DNA from: Parabacteroides chinchillae
GTDB lineage: Bacteria; Bacteroidota; Bacteroidia; Bacteroidales; Tannerellaceae
Assembly: GCF_900108035.1 (NCBI RefSeq)
Contig: NZ_FNVS01000019.1
Coordinates: forward strand, 1-64,000
Direction of reading: 5' to 3'
DNA: 64,000 nucleotides
In this document: positions 8,466 through 17,556 of the stretch, piece after piece
Layout of the letters: the number at the start of each line of letters is the position of its first letter
Numbering within the stretch: the first letter of the stretch is position 1
Notes under the pieces: generated by a model
Database searches by the model: none
The model's input: only the letters and a program-made list of their open reading frames with translations
What the model was told of the DNA's origin: nothing
Made by a program: the position numbers and the translations under genes

Positions 8466-9407
8466 TTATAATGCACCAACTTCTTTTAAAGCTGCGTTTG
8501 TTGCGCGAACAGCAGCAGCGCTCTTTTCGAACAATGCTTTTTCGTCTGCAGTCAGGTCAAGTTCAACGATCTTTTCAACACCGTTGCGACCAATGATTGC
8601 CGGAACACCGATGCAAATATCGCTTTGTCCATATTCGCCATCCAAAGCAACGCAAGAAGGAATCATTTTCTTTTGGTTGTGAAGGATTGATTCTACTACA
8701 AAAGCTCCTGCAGCACCTGGTGCATACCATGCAGAAGTACCTAATAATTTAGTTAATGTAGCACCACCTACCATAGTAGAAGAAACTACTTCCTGTAATT
8801 TTTCAGCGCTCAATAATTTGCTAACAGGAATACCTTTGTATGTAGCCAGACGAGCTAATGGAATCATAGTTGTATCGCCATGACCACCGATTACCATACC
8901 TTCTACTTCGTTGGCATTGCAACCTAGAGCCTGAGACAGGAAATATTTGAAACGTGAGCTATCCAGAGCACCACCCATACCAATGATGCGGTTTTTAGCA
9001 ACACCTAAAGATTTCAGTGACAAATAAGTCATTGTATCCATCGGGTTAGAGATAACAACCAAGATAGCATTTGGAGAATATTTCAGAATGTTCTGTGCAA
9101 CGCTCTTAACGATACCAGCGTTAACACCGATCAGTTCTTCACGAGTCATACCCGGTTTACGAGGAATACCTGAAGTGATAACAACAACGTCAGAGTTTGC
9201 TGTTTTTTCGTAATCGTTTGTGCAACCTACAACTGTAGAATCGAAACCTAGTAGTTGAGCTGTCTGCATCATATCCATAGCTTTGCCTTCGGATACGCCT
9301 TCCTTAACATCAAGCATTACAACTTCGTCTGCCACTTCATTAAAGGCGAGAACATTTGCACAAGTAGCACCTACATTACCGGCGCCAACAACTGTTACTT
9401 TAGACAT
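8466..9407 (-). CDS. mdh: malate dehydrogenase (LDH-like type)
   Basis: A 313-residue cytoplasmic enzyme interconverting malate and oxaloacetate with NAD. It shows GAGNVGAT at 8-15, Asp33 in VVMLDV for NAD preference, IPRKPGMTRE with substrate Arg83 and Arg89, ISNPMD at 119-124, and GGHGDT with catalytic His176. These choose malate rather than lactate dehydrogenase. The start gives the canonical MSKVTVVGAGNVG. It is monocistronic, with a promoter at 9469-9476 and a strong terminator. Confidence 0.95.
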   Translation of the reverse strand: MSKVTVVGAGNVGATCANVLAFNEVADEVVMLDVKEGVSEGKAMDMMQTAQLLGFDSTVVGCTNDYEKTANSDVVVITSGIPRKPGMTREELIGVNAGIVKSVAQNILKYSPNAILVVISNPMDTMTYLSLKSLGVAKNRIIGMGGALDSSRFKYFLSQALGCNANEVEGMVIGGHGDTTMIPLARLATYKGIPVSKLLSAEKLQEVVSSTMVGGATLTKLLGTSAWYAPGAAGAFVVESILHNQKKMIPSCVALDGEYGQSDICIGVPAIIGRNGVEKIVELDLTADEKALFEKSAAAVRATNAALKEVGAL

Positions 9408-9468
9408 AATAATAAGTTTTATATGTTTTACTTATATAATAATACTTCCATCTCTCTTAAAAGCGAGA

Positions 9469-9476
9469 CAAAGGTA
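9469..9476 (-). promoter_or_regulatory. -7 box (TACCTTTG) for mdh
   Basis: TACCTTTG on the minus strand lies 61 nt before the mdh ATG and fits TAnnTTTG well. Confidence 0.65.
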
Positions 9477-9552
9477 CAACCTATTACGAAATGAAGAAAT
9501 ATTTCCGTATATATTTTGCGGGGGCAGATTATTAATTATCGCTAAATGGGAA

Positions 9553-9598
9553 GGCGGATGGGCGGACTAAGCTATTTGCCCGATCCTCACCATCCGCC
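9553..9598 (-). terminator. hairpin downstream of the fimbrillin remnant
   Basis: GGCGGATGG pairs with CCATCCGCC across a 28-nt loop, about 40 nt past the fimbrillin stop. It is a plausible terminator but has a poor T tract. Confidence 0.45.
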
Positions 9599-9639
9599 TA
9601 TTGGTTTCTATACCGTCTTTAAGACGATCCCCGTCCGAT

Positions 9640-11455
9640 CTATTGGATTTCGAGAACCGGGAAGTCTTTGCCGTAGACATACACCCACCTGATGCCTGTG
9701 TCTGCGCCTGCATTGGCGTTCAGGGCTTCGAGCAGGGTTGTTTCAGCCTCGCTTATCTGTGTGCTGAATTTTCCACTCTTATCAAATTGTGTTGATTTGT
9801 CAAAAGAAGAAAAAGAAACCTCTTTCCAATAATATCCGATAACCGCATTCGCTTCCGTTGTTTCTGTCGTTTTGATTACGGAATAACTGTTCTTGATCGT
9901 ACCGCTGCCAGTGCCGCTTCCTGCGATGTTGACCGGGGTAGTTGCATCTCCCGTTTCCGAAACAAAGCAGTTGCTGATTGCGGCTCCTGCAAAACTTCCT
10001 GCAATACCGCCGATCGTGTTACCGGAAATTGTTCCGGTGAAGGAACATTGCGATATGGTTGTACCTGCGCCTGCTACGCCGACCAGGCCGCCGATTGTGC
10101 TGCCGGTGGATGTGACGGAACTTGTCCCTGCCACATGGCAGTTGGTCACGACCGCATTCGTGACGGTGTCGGCAAGAAGGGCGATGCCGTCTGCCGTCCC
10201 GTTTATCGAGCCGGAGAGGCGGAGGTTGCGGATGGTGTCGGAAGGGGTAGTTTCGTTTCCTACCGTCCCGAACAAACCGGCCGTTCCACTGATCCCGCTG
10301 ATCGTATAACCCTGGCCGTCGAAAGTGCCGGTGAAGGGATAGCCGGCATTGCCGATGGAACCGAAGTCGGCAGGTACGGATATATTGTTGTATAACCGGA
10401 TCGCCCTGACACCATCTACTGTTGTGCAGAGAGAGTCAGGTATCTCTCCGCCTTTGTTTATGGCATCCCTGAATATCTCTAATCCTTTTAGCGTATAGAT
10501 ACCTGCATGCGGCTGTCCGTAAACAGTCTCTTCGCCGTCCGGCCCGCTCCAGTTAGCAATCCAAGGGCCTACGCCTACACCGAAGTTTTCGGACAGATCC
10601 ATGGTGATGCGCATGTGTTCACCGGCTTGGAGTTCACCGTTGGTAAGATCGATATCCTTCAAAGTCCCATAATATTTATTGCCACTGTAGGTAATACAAA
10701 AATCACCGGCTGTAGCAAAGTCTGTACCCAGAGCCGATGTCAGCGGGGGCAGATAGATGAGCGAATAGGTTGCGCCACTGACTGTTTGCTTATCCAGATT
10801 ACCGAATGAAACTGTCAGGGCATCTGTCACACCTTCAGCCTTCTTTGTTATACGCAAGGCGTTATCCCTGTCTTGCTCAGCCGTCCATTTCTGTGGGATA
10901 GCATAGAAAGTGATGGATATGGATTCCTGTGTGATGTCCTCATTGTTCCAATTACGTACGCGTATGCTTAATTTGCTTACTATATGCTTGAAAGGCAGGG
11001 TGACGGATGGGCTTTCCTCATATTTGGCCGTAGCTCTTGCGCTGATAAAAACTTCCAGCGGGGTAACGGATTTATCGTTCAGTTTGTCTTTCGCGGGATT
11101 AGTGTCACTCTTCTTATTACCCTCAACGAAATCGACCGTTCCCGAAGCAGGATTGTCGTCGTTGCCGCTACCCTCCATCGTTACCCCTGTCGGAGTCGTG
11201 TAGGCAATAAAGGGTATCTCGTTTTCTTTGTCCCCCCCATTTCAGCTCTTCTGTGCCTTCAGCCGGAGTTCCGCTTTCTCCTATTTCCAATGTCCCTTTG
11301 TTACCGTTTTTGACGTGGTAAACAAGTGTTTTTACCTCTCCCTTATCATGTTTACGTACATAGATCCCATTGATATAGGGGAGCGGGACGATTTCGCCTT
11401 TCTCGGCTCCTAACGCTTTGGAGGAAAGAACGGCGGATTCTTGCAGGGTGGAGGA
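9640..11455 (-). pseudogene. fimbrillin-family/GLUG-repeat protein, 5'-truncated and frameshifted
   Basis: The main open frame (9640-11178) gives a fimbrillin-type beta-sandwich (FKHIVSKLSIRVRNWN, YLPPL, GEHMRITMDLSENFGVGVGPW) followed by GLUG-like repeats (GGLVGVAGAGTTISQCSFTGTISG; GGIAGSFAGAAISNC). There is no signal peptide or lipobox. Reading upstream, the frame meets TGA just past a run of seven G (11232-11238). Removing one G joins it to a further 73 or so coding codons that run to about 11455, where homology ends at the AraC fragment. So the gene has lost its N-terminus and carries a +1 frameshift. GC is visibly higher than in its neighbours. Confidence 0.8.
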
Positions 11456-11771
11456 GAAAAAAAGGTTTATCTCTCACCTTGTTAAACTTATAGAAGAAAA
11501 TTTGTCAGATAAGAACTTTAAAGTGAAGGATTTGGCTGATTGTGTGAACATGAGCCAAACTACGTTATATCGGAAAGTAAAACTGATCACGGCATTAAGC
11601 GTTATCGAACTGATCCGTAATGTCCGTTTAAAAAGAGCTGCTGTATTGCTTAAATGCCATAGATACTCTATACAAGAAGTTTCCGAAATGGTAGGCTATA
11701 ATGATATCCCAACATTCCGGAAACATTTTACTGAATTTTTCGGGAAAGTCCCCTCTGCTTATGCTAAATAA
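11455..11771 (+). pseudogene. AraC-type regulator, C-terminal HTH fragment
   Basis: About 105 codons carry a complete double-HTH AraC domain: LVKLIEENLSDKNFKVKDLADCVNMSQTTLYRKVK, then a second helix pair with VSEMVGYNDIPTFRKHFTEFFGKVPSAYAK at the C-terminus. No effector or sensor domain precedes it. The frame opens in DNA that encodes fimbrillin on the other strand, and no natural start is seen. It is the tail of a longer regulator, possibly a hybrid two-component protein, cut at the same breakpoint as the fimbrillin gene. Confidence 0.8.
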
Positions 11772-11776
11772 ATAAT

Positions 11777-12961
11777 TTATTCTACATACAAAACCAATCC
11801 TTTCAGATATTCGCCTTCCGGGTGATATATATTAACCGGATGGTCGGCTGGCTGGGTAAGCTGGTGTAAAATGCGTACGCTTCGTCCTGATTGAGCAGCA
11901 GCACTGAATACTGCTAGCCGGAAGTTCTCTTTGCTTACTACCTGTGAGCATGAGAAGGTAAACAGGATACCTCCGGGCTTGATCTTCTCGAATGCGATGG
12001 CATTTAGCTTGCGGTAGCCTTGCAAAGCATTTCGTAATACATTTTTGTGTTTGGCAAAGGCGGGAGGGTCAAGGATAATCAAGTCATAGTTGCTTCCCAT
12101 CTTTTCAAGGTATTTGAAAGCATCTTCCGCATATGCATCATGCCTTGTATCTCCGGGGAAATTCAGCTCTACATTTTTCTTTGTCAGACTAATAGCTTTT
12201 GCCGAACTGTCTACCGAGTGAACTACTTTTGCTCCTCCGCGCATGGCATAGAAAGAAAAGCCTCCTGTATAGCAGAACATATTTAATACGGAACGGTCTT
12301 TGGAATAATGTTCCAGCAAAGAACGGTTTTCGCGCTGGTCTACAAAAAATCCTGTTTTCTGTCCTTTTTGCCAGTCAACACAGAACTTTAATCCGTGCTC
12401 CAGTGCAATATCTTCTACTTCTCCACCATATAAATACCCGTCTTCGCTATCCAGGTTCGCTTTAAATGGCAGGGTGGCTTCCGATTTATAATAGATATTT
12501 TGTAGAGTGTCTCCAAGCACAGTTTTTAATGCTTCTGCAATTTGATGGCGTGCATAGTGCATACCAACCGAATGGGCTTGCATAACAGCCGTATGTGCAT
12601 ACATATCTATTACCAATCCAGGCAGATTATCTCCTTCGCCATGAATCAAACGGTATGTGTTGTTGTTTTCCGTACCGGCTAATCTTAACGACTTACGGAG
12701 AGTATATGCAATGCGGATGCGTTCTGTCCAGAAATCTGTATTGACTGTAGCAGGCTTAAATGATAAAATACGCACGGCTATACTTCCTATCTGGTAATGA
12801 CCGACTGCCAAAAAGCGCTGGTTTTGTCCGTAAACTTCTACCAGATCACCTTCTTCGGGCTTTCCTTCTATAGACTGGATTGCACCTGAAAATACCCATG
12901 GGTGGAAGCGCAATAGCGATTCTTCTTTCTTTGGTTTCAGAAAAACTTTACAATAATTCAT
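11777..12961 (-). CDS. RlmI-like 23S rRNA (cytosine-C5) methyltransferase
   Basis: A 394-residue protein: an N-terminal PUA domain (LRFHPWVFSGAIQSIEG...GDLVEVYG), a linking EEHGLKF-type region, then a Rossmann methyltransferase with SAM motif VLNMFCYTGGFSFYAMRGGA, catalytic-loop DPPAFAKHK and FSCSQVVSKENF. Architecture and motifs match YccW/RlmI, which methylates C1962 of 23S rRNA; the exact target here is inferred. Its stop lies 5 bp from the convergent AraC remnant. The exonuclease stop is directly at its start (12962), so the two are probably one operon. Confidence 0.88.
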   Translation of the reverse strand: MNYCKVFLKPKKEESLLRFHPWVFSGAIQSIEGKPEEGDLVEVYGQNQRFLAVGHYQIGSIAVRILSFKPATVNTDFWTERIRIAYTLRKSLRLAGTENNNTYRLIHGEGDNLPGLVIDMYAHTAVMQAHSVGMHYARHQIAEALKTVLGDTLQNIYYKSEATLPFKANLDSEDGYLYGGEVEDIALEHGLKFCVDWQKGQKTGFFVDQRENRSLLEHYSKDRSVLNMFCYTGGFSFYAMRGGAKVVHSVDSSAKAISLTKKNVELNFPGDTRHDAYAEDAFKYLEKMGSNYDLIILDPPAFAKHKNVLRNALQGYRKLNAIAFEKIKPGGILFTFSCSQVVSKENFRLAVFSAAAQSGRSVRILHQLTQPADHPVNIYHPEGEYLKGLVLYVE

Positions 12962-13543
12962 CTATGCTTGATTCAATAAGTTATATATTTGGAGACATGC
13001 CCATGCATCTAATGATGCATATTTTTTTTGCGATTCAGTAAGAACATCTGCTTCCCAATTAGTCAGCCGTTGCCCTTTAGATATCTTTTTCTTGAATAAA
13101 ATGGCATATATTTTTTGCAGGCTGGCATCTTCTATGCCGAATTTCACTACGTATTTCTGCAAATCCAGAAAGTTTACCGGCTCTGCATTTGTACGTTTAT
13201 GCAGGGCGGCAAAATCATCCCTGAGGGAAAGGCCTATTTTCATCACATTGTTGTTCTGTATAAAATCGACCAGCGATTTAGGTATATCAATCCGGTTTAG
13301 CCGGAATAGAAAACATGTGTCTTCGGTTGATATCTGCATCAGTGATATTTTATAATGTTGCCCTTTCTTAAAGCTGGGACGTGTCTCGGTATCGAATCCG
13401 ACTTTCGGGCATTTTGACAAATATTCAACGGCTTTATCGGTGTCCTTTTCCGTATCTATTATAAAAATCCGGCCTTTAAATTCTTCTATAGGAAGGGTGG
13501 CTATATCTTCTTTTTTTATTGTATGTGTGTATTGTTGTATCAT
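12962..13543 (-). CDS. DEDDy 3'-5' exonuclease domain protein
   Basis: A 193-residue single-domain RNase D/WRN-type exonuclease. All the acidic residues are visible: VGFDTE (Asp51, Glu53), LSLRDDF (Asp109 or Asp110), and YASLDAW with Tyr175 and Asp179. There is no HRDC or RNA-binding domain. Its start overlaps the end of the DUF5063 gene by 4 nt (ATGA), and the methyltransferase gene follows without a gap, so the three genes are translationally coupled. A role in RNA trimming fits the company but is inference. Confidence 0.88.
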   Translation of the reverse strand: MIQQYTHTIKKEDIATLPIEEFKGRIFIIDTEKDTDKAVEYLSKCPKVGFDTETRPSFKKGQHYKISLMQISTEDTCFLFRLNRIDIPKSLVDFIQNNNVMKIGLSLRDDFAALHKRTNAEPVNFLDLQKYVVKFGIEDASLQKIYAILFKKKISKGQRLTNWEADVLTESQKKYASLDAWACLQIYNLLNQA

Positions 13544-14091
13544 TCGTTGTTGTTCTTTTCCAGATTTTCTTCGTCATCATAGCGTACAGCATGGAGTGCT
13601 TTCAAGGCATTCAATAGCTGTTGCCCCCAATATTCACGAAAATTTGTACGGCATAAGGCAATTGCGTTTTGCATGACTTCTTCGTTCCCCTGGCGGAAAA
13701 GCGAGATGAAATTTCCGGTGTCCTGGTATACATCGGCTAGATTTTCGGAAATGAAAGCTGCTATCGGAGCATCGCTATATTGCATATCCGGATGGAAAGT
13801 TTCCAGATAAGTATCTTTGTCTCCAAGCAAGTTGGCTATTTGGTTGCGTACGGATTCGTACATATCTTCGGTAACAGAAAATTCCAGTTCTGCCTCGTCG
13901 TCTGCTTCGACATCCGGTAAAAGGGATGCTTTCAGGTATAATAAGGGCAACATCTTTACCGATTTGTCTACAAATTCATACAAATCACGTTGTCCGGCGG
14001 TTTCAACGAAGGAACAAAATTCTAGTGCTACAGTGACAAATTCTAGCGTATTCCGTTCGTATATAGGATTATTTTCTTTCTCTTTTTCCAT
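13540..14091 (-). CDS. DUF5063-family protein
   Basis: A 183-residue acidic soluble protein with no signal peptide or membrane segment, mostly helical in character. The layout (VTVALEFCSFVE near the start, DKSVKMLPLLYLKASLLP, then FREYWGQQLLNALKALH at the end) matches DUF5063, a Bacteroidetes family commonly found before a 3'-5' exonuclease. Function is unknown. It is the first gene of the three-gene minus operon, with a promoter at 14126-14133. Confidence 0.78.
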   Translation of the reverse strand: MEKEKENNPIYERNTLEFVTVALEFCSFVETAGQRDLYEFVDKSVKMLPLLYLKASLLPDVEADDEAELEFSVTEDMYESVRNQIANLLGDKDTYLETFHPDMQYSDAPIAAFISENLADVYQDTGNFISLFRQGNEEVMQNAIALCRTNFREYWGQQLLNALKALHAVRYDDEENLEKNNNE

Positions 14092-14125
14092 TTTTGTTTC
14101 TATAGTTTCCTACGATAACAGTTTG

Positions 14126-14133
14126 CAAAAATA
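14126..14133 (-). promoter_or_regulatory. -7 box (TATTTTTG) for the DUF5063 operon
   Basis: TATTTTTG on the minus strand lies 34 nt before the ATG. A TTTG lies 23 nt further upstream, slightly longer than the usual spacing. Confidence 0.5.
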
Positions 14134-14167
14134 GCAAATATTGTGATACTTTTAGGCAAACCGTTCG

Positions 14168-14175
14168 TATATTTG
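14168..14175 (+). promoter_or_regulatory. -7 box (TATATTTG) for the HU-HIG gene
   Basis: TATATTTG on the plus strand would start transcription about 7-10 nt before the first of the four dyads at 14193. That places the dyad array in the leader, where a bound protein could block transcription. Confidence 0.5.
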
Positions 14176-14192
14176 TACTTGAATGAAAGTAC

Positions 14193-14276
14193 GGTTGATA
14201 ACTGTCAGCCAAGCGGCCGACAATTGTCAACCGTATGGCTGATAATTATTAACCGTATGGTTGACAATTATCAACT
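14193..14276 (+). repeat. array of four 18-bp dyads with exact 22-bp period
   Basis: Units at 14193-14210, 14215-14232, 14237-14254 and 14259-14276 read GGTTGATAACTGTCAGCC, GGCCGACAATTGTCAACC, GGCTGATAATTATTAACC and GGTTGACAATTATCAACT. Each is an imperfect palindrome (half-site close to GGTTGAYAA), and 4-nt spacers (AAGC, GTAT, GTAT) keep a strict two-helical-turn register. The array ends 76 nt before an HU-HIG gene. The pattern fits a cooperative operator for a dimeric DNA-binding protein, possibly the product of that gene. Confidence 0.75.
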
Positions 14277-14352
14277 TATATTTTCTATGCTACCATTTGA
14301 GGTAGAGCAATATTATAAATAACAAAAAGTAAACGTATAAATATAAAAAATA

Positions 14353-14928
14353 ATGGCAATAAAATTTACCGCCCATCGCACTCCGAAACCAAATGGTCGT
14401 AAAGGAGAAACATTAACGCATGCACGTGCCTTGTGTCATGGTACATATAAACTGGATGAAATCTGCCGGTTGATATCCGAACGTTCGTCGGTAACGTCGG
14501 CCGATGTAAAGGCTGTTCTCGATTCTCTTTCCTGGGTATTGGATTATGCCTTGAGCGGAGGCTATCATGTGGAGCTTGAAGAACTGGGATATTTCTCGCC
14601 TTCTTTACGGAGTAAGCAGAAAGAGAACGGGAAGGTCAGCGTATGTGTAGACGGTATAAACTTCCGTTGTTCTACAAAGTTGAAAGAGAAAATGAAAGAG
14701 ATAAAACTGGAACATATCAAACCCCGGGTAAAAGATAACGTTTCTGTCGATGCAAAAAGCAGGTTGCAGGATTATCTGGAACGAAATAAATGTGTTACAC
14801 CCCGTATATATGCCGGCTTGATGAACTGTTCGCGTTATCGGGCACAAGCGGATCTGACATCTTTTGTAGAAGAAGGACTCCTGCAAAAAGTAGGACATCA
14901 TAATAAGGTTTTGTACCTGCTTGCGTGA
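14353..14928 (+). CDS. HU-HIG-type DNA-binding protein
   Basis: A 191-residue protein. The N-terminal 120 or so residues have the HU/IHF-like layout of Bacteroidetes HU-HIG proteins (IKFTAHRTPKPNGR, HARALCHGTYKLDEICRLISERSSVTSADVKAVLDSL, VELEELGYFSPSL). The C-terminal 60 residues (LQDYLERNKCVTPRIYAGLMNCSRYRAQADLTSFVEEGLL) look like a winged helix. Function is probably nucleoid or local gene regulation. It stands alone, with its own promoter and the dyad array upstream, which suggests autoregulation. Confidence 0.78.
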   Translation: MAIKFTAHRTPKPNGRKGETLTHARALCHGTYKLDEICRLISERSSVTSADVKAVLDSLSWVLDYALSGGYHVELEELGYFSPSLRSKQKENGKVSVCVDGINFRCSTKLKEKMKEIKLEHIKPRVKDNVSVDAKSRLQDYLERNKCVTPRIYAGLMNCSRYRAQADLTSFVEEGLLQKVGHHNKVLYLLA

Positions 14929-14971
14929 GTTTTTCGGAGTGATAAGTGAAAAAATACTCGATAATTCTATG

Positions 14972-14979
14972 TACATTTG
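14972..14979 (+). promoter_or_regulatory. -7 box (TACATTTG) for ftsK
   Basis: TACATTTG on the plus strand, 65 nt before the ftsK ATG, fits TAnnTTTG. No clear -33 element is seen. Confidence 0.5.
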
Positions 14980-15044
14980 CAAATTGTTAAAACGGGAAAG
15001 GGCATACCGCTATTGTCCGTATTTATAAAAGGGAAGCAATATAT

Positions 15045-17552
15045 ATGGCAAAAAAAACGACTTCGGCGAAACAAAGTAGTAACGAAGAAAGCAAACTCGG
15101 TTCTGTAAGATCCTTTTTTAAGAATGAACGTACGCGTTTTATATCCGGGTTGATTATTTCTATAGTTACTATATATATAGGACTGGCTCTTATTTCTTTT
15201 TTCTTTACGGGAGGGGCAGATCAAAGCAAAATAGAAAATATACCTTTATCCGACCTGGTAACCAATCATGGTTCGGTAGAGAACTGGACAGGAGCCAGAG
15301 GTGCTTATCTTTCCGATTTGCTGATGAATCGCTGGTTCGGCATATCATCTTTTATGATATTATTCTTTTTGGGCTCTGTGGGTGCGAAGCTGATGAATCT
15401 GAACCGTATCTCTCTTTTGAAACGGTTTCTGTTCTGTTCGGCCTGGTTGCTTTGGGGATCGCTGTTTTTTGCCTTTATCTTTATAAAAGGATACGAAGAT
15501 ACCTTCATCTATTTGGGAGGGCAACATGGGTATTATCTTTCCGAAATGATGATTAATAATATCGGTATTCCGGGAACTATCCTGTTTCTGGTCGGTTTTT
15601 TTCTGATAATCGCCATTTTTACCAGCAAACGTACGATACCTCTTTTACAGAGGTTCTTGTCATTCCATTGGCTGAAGAAGCGTTTTGATAAAGAGGAACA
15701 GGCAGAAAGCGATGAAGAAGATGAAGGAAAGGATATTCCTTCTTTTTCCGAACAACCCGATGAAAAACCGGAAATGGAAGATGAGGTATTTGATACCGCG
15801 AAAGAATTGGCAGAAGTCGATGCAGCCCGTATGTCTGTAAAAAGTACGTATGCTCCGACTACTACGACTGTGAGTGATGCCTTCGAAGTGACTGTTCCGC
15901 GTGATGAAGAAGAATATATTCCTGTTTCAAAAAATAATAACACAGAAATAGACGATACGGATTCGGATGATAGCGGAGATGGGACATTTACCGTAGAAGT
16001 ACCTTCAGGAGATGATGAGGTATACGATGGCTCAGCTTTAGGTGAATATGATCCGAAACTGGATTTATCCCATTACCGCTATCCTACGATCGATCTGTTG
16101 AAAAAATACGATCAGGGAGACCAACAGGTGGATATGGAAGAGCAAACGGCTAATCAAAAGCGCATCAAGCAAACACTGGAAAGTTTTGGTATCAGCATTG
16201 CCTCTATTAAAGCAACGGTTGGACCGACAATTACGTTATATGAAGTAATACCCGATACCGGTGTACGTATTTCCAAGATTCGTAACCTGGAAGATGATAT
16301 TGCACTTAGTCTTTCTGCTTTGGGCATTCGTATTATAGCTCCGATGCCGGGTAAAGGCACGATTGGTATTGAAGTGCCAAATAAAGATCCCCAGATGGTT
16401 GCCATGCAATCGGTTATTGCTTCCCGTAAGTTTCAGGAATCAAGGTACGACCTGCCGGTTGCATTAGGTAAGACTATTACGAATGAGATATTTATGTTTG
16501 ACCTATGTAAAATGCCTCATTTACTTGTTGCCGGTGCGACAGGACAAGGTAAGTCTGTCGGATTGAATGCTATTATTACCTCATTGTTGTATAAGAAACA
16601 CCCGTCGGAATTAAAGTTCGTACTGGTAGACCCGAAGATGGTAGAGTTTAGTATTTATTCGGAGATAGAACGTCATTATCTGGCCAAGTTGCCGGATGCC
16701 GATAAGGCTATTATTACGGATTTTACGAAGGTGATCCAGACGTTGAACTCGCTTTGTAAGGAAATGGATGACCGCTATGATCTGTTGATGAAGGCGCATA
16801 CACGTAATATCAAGGAGTACAACGCTAAGTTTATAAGCCGTCATTTGAATCCGGAAAAAGGCCATAAATTCATGCCTTATATCGTAGTTATTATAGACGA
16901 GTTCGGCGATTTGATTATGACGGCCGGAAAAGAAATAGAATTGCCTATCGCCCGTATTGCCCAGAAGGCGCGTGCGGTTGGTATTCATATGATTATTGCA
17001 ACGCAGCGTCCGTCAACCAATATTATTACGGGTACGATCAAAGCAAACTTCCCGGCTCGTATGGCTTTCCGTGTTTCGTCGATGATCGATTCGCGCACCA
17101 TACTTGATTCTCCGGGTGCAAATCAGTTGATTGGCCGGGGCGACTTGTTATTCTCGCAAGGTAATGATATGACACGTGTGCAATGTGCCTTTGTTGATAC
17201 ACCTGAGGTAGAACAAATAGCCTCTTTTATCGGAGGACAGCCGGGCTACCCTACAGCCTTCCAGCTGCCTGAATATGTGGGCGAAAATGATGGAGAGAAG
17301 GTTCCGGGAGCAGTCGATTTGTCGGATCGTGATCCGCTTTTTGATGAAGCTGCCCGTTTGATTGTTATTCAGCAACAAGGTTCTACATCACTTATCCAGC
17401 GTAAGTTTGCCATTGGTTATAACCGTGCCGGACGTTTGATGGACCAGCTTGAAGCAGCCGGTATAGTAGGGCCTTTTGAAGGTAGCAAGGCGCGTCAGGT
17501 GTTGATTCAGGATGAATATAACCTGGAACAATTGTTGAATTCGTTAAAGTAA
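15045..17552 (+). CDS. ftsK: DNA translocase FtsK/SpoIIIE
   Basis: An 835-residue protein. The N-terminus has four hydrophobic segments between about 30 and 200, then a long acidic Ser/Thr/Asp-rich linker (about 215-330). The motor has Walker A GATGQGKS at about 497-504 and Walker B VVIIDEFGDLI near 615, followed by ATQRPSTNIITGTIKANFPARMAFRV. A C-terminal gamma winged helix (STSLIQRKFAIGYNRAGRLMDQLEAAGIVG) binds KOPS-like sites. It pumps chromosome dimers at the division septum and activates XerCD. It is followed 4 bp later by the LolA-like gene, then trxB, a plausible operon. Confidence 0.95.
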   Translation: MAKKTTSAKQSSNEESKLGSVRSFFKNERTRFISGLIISIVTIYIGLALISFFFTGGADQSKIENIPLSDLVTNHGSVENWTGARGAYLSDLLMNRWFGISSFMILFFLGSVGAKLMNLNRISLLKRFLFCSAWLLWGSLFFAFIFIKGYEDTFIYLGGQHGYYLSEMMINNIGIPGTILFLVGFFLIIAIFTSKRTIPLLQRFLSFHWLKKRFDKEEQAESDEEDEGKDIPSFSEQPDEKPEMEDEVFDTAKELAEVDAARMSVKSTYAPTTTTVSDAFEVTVPRDEEEYIPVSKNNNTEIDDTDSDDSGDGTFTVEVPSGDDEVYDGSALGEYDPKLDLSHYRYPTIDLLKKYDQGDQQVDMEEQTANQKRIKQTLESFGISIASIKATVGPTITLYEVIPDTGVRISKIRNLEDDIALSLSALGIRIIAPMPGKGTIGIEVPNKDPQMVAMQSVIASRKFQESRYDLPVALGKTITNEIFMFDLCKMPHLLVAGATGQGKSVGLNAIITSLLYKKHPSELKFVLVDPKMVEFSIYSEIERHYLAKLPDADKAIITDFTKVIQTLNSLCKEMDDRYDLLMKAHTRNIKEYNAKFISRHLNPEKGHKFMPYIVVIIDEFGDLIMTAGKEIELPIARIAQKARAVGIHMIIATQRPSTNIITGTIKANFPARMAFRVSSMIDSRTILDSPGANQLIGRGDLLFSQGNDMTRVQCAFVDTPEVEQIASFIGGQPGYPTAFQLPEYVGENDGEKVPGAVDLSDRDPLFDEAARLIVIQQQGSTSLIQRKFAIGYNRAGRLMDQLEAAGIVGPFEGSKARQVLIQDEYNLEQLLNSLK

Positions 17553-17556
17553 CAGG

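Noticed and set aside
9893-10395. Long plus-strand open frames rich in Pro, Ala and Val
   Set aside because: They are antisense to the fimbrillin/GLUG coding region and have no signal or domain; their length comes from its higher GC.
13092-13355. Plus-strand open frame with hydrophobic stretch
   Set aside because: It is a shadow of the DEDDy exonuclease, which has all of its catalytic residues.
14193-14276. Possible CRISPR-like array
   Set aside because: The repeats differ from each other, are palindromic and are separated by only 4 nt. There are no spacers or cas genes.
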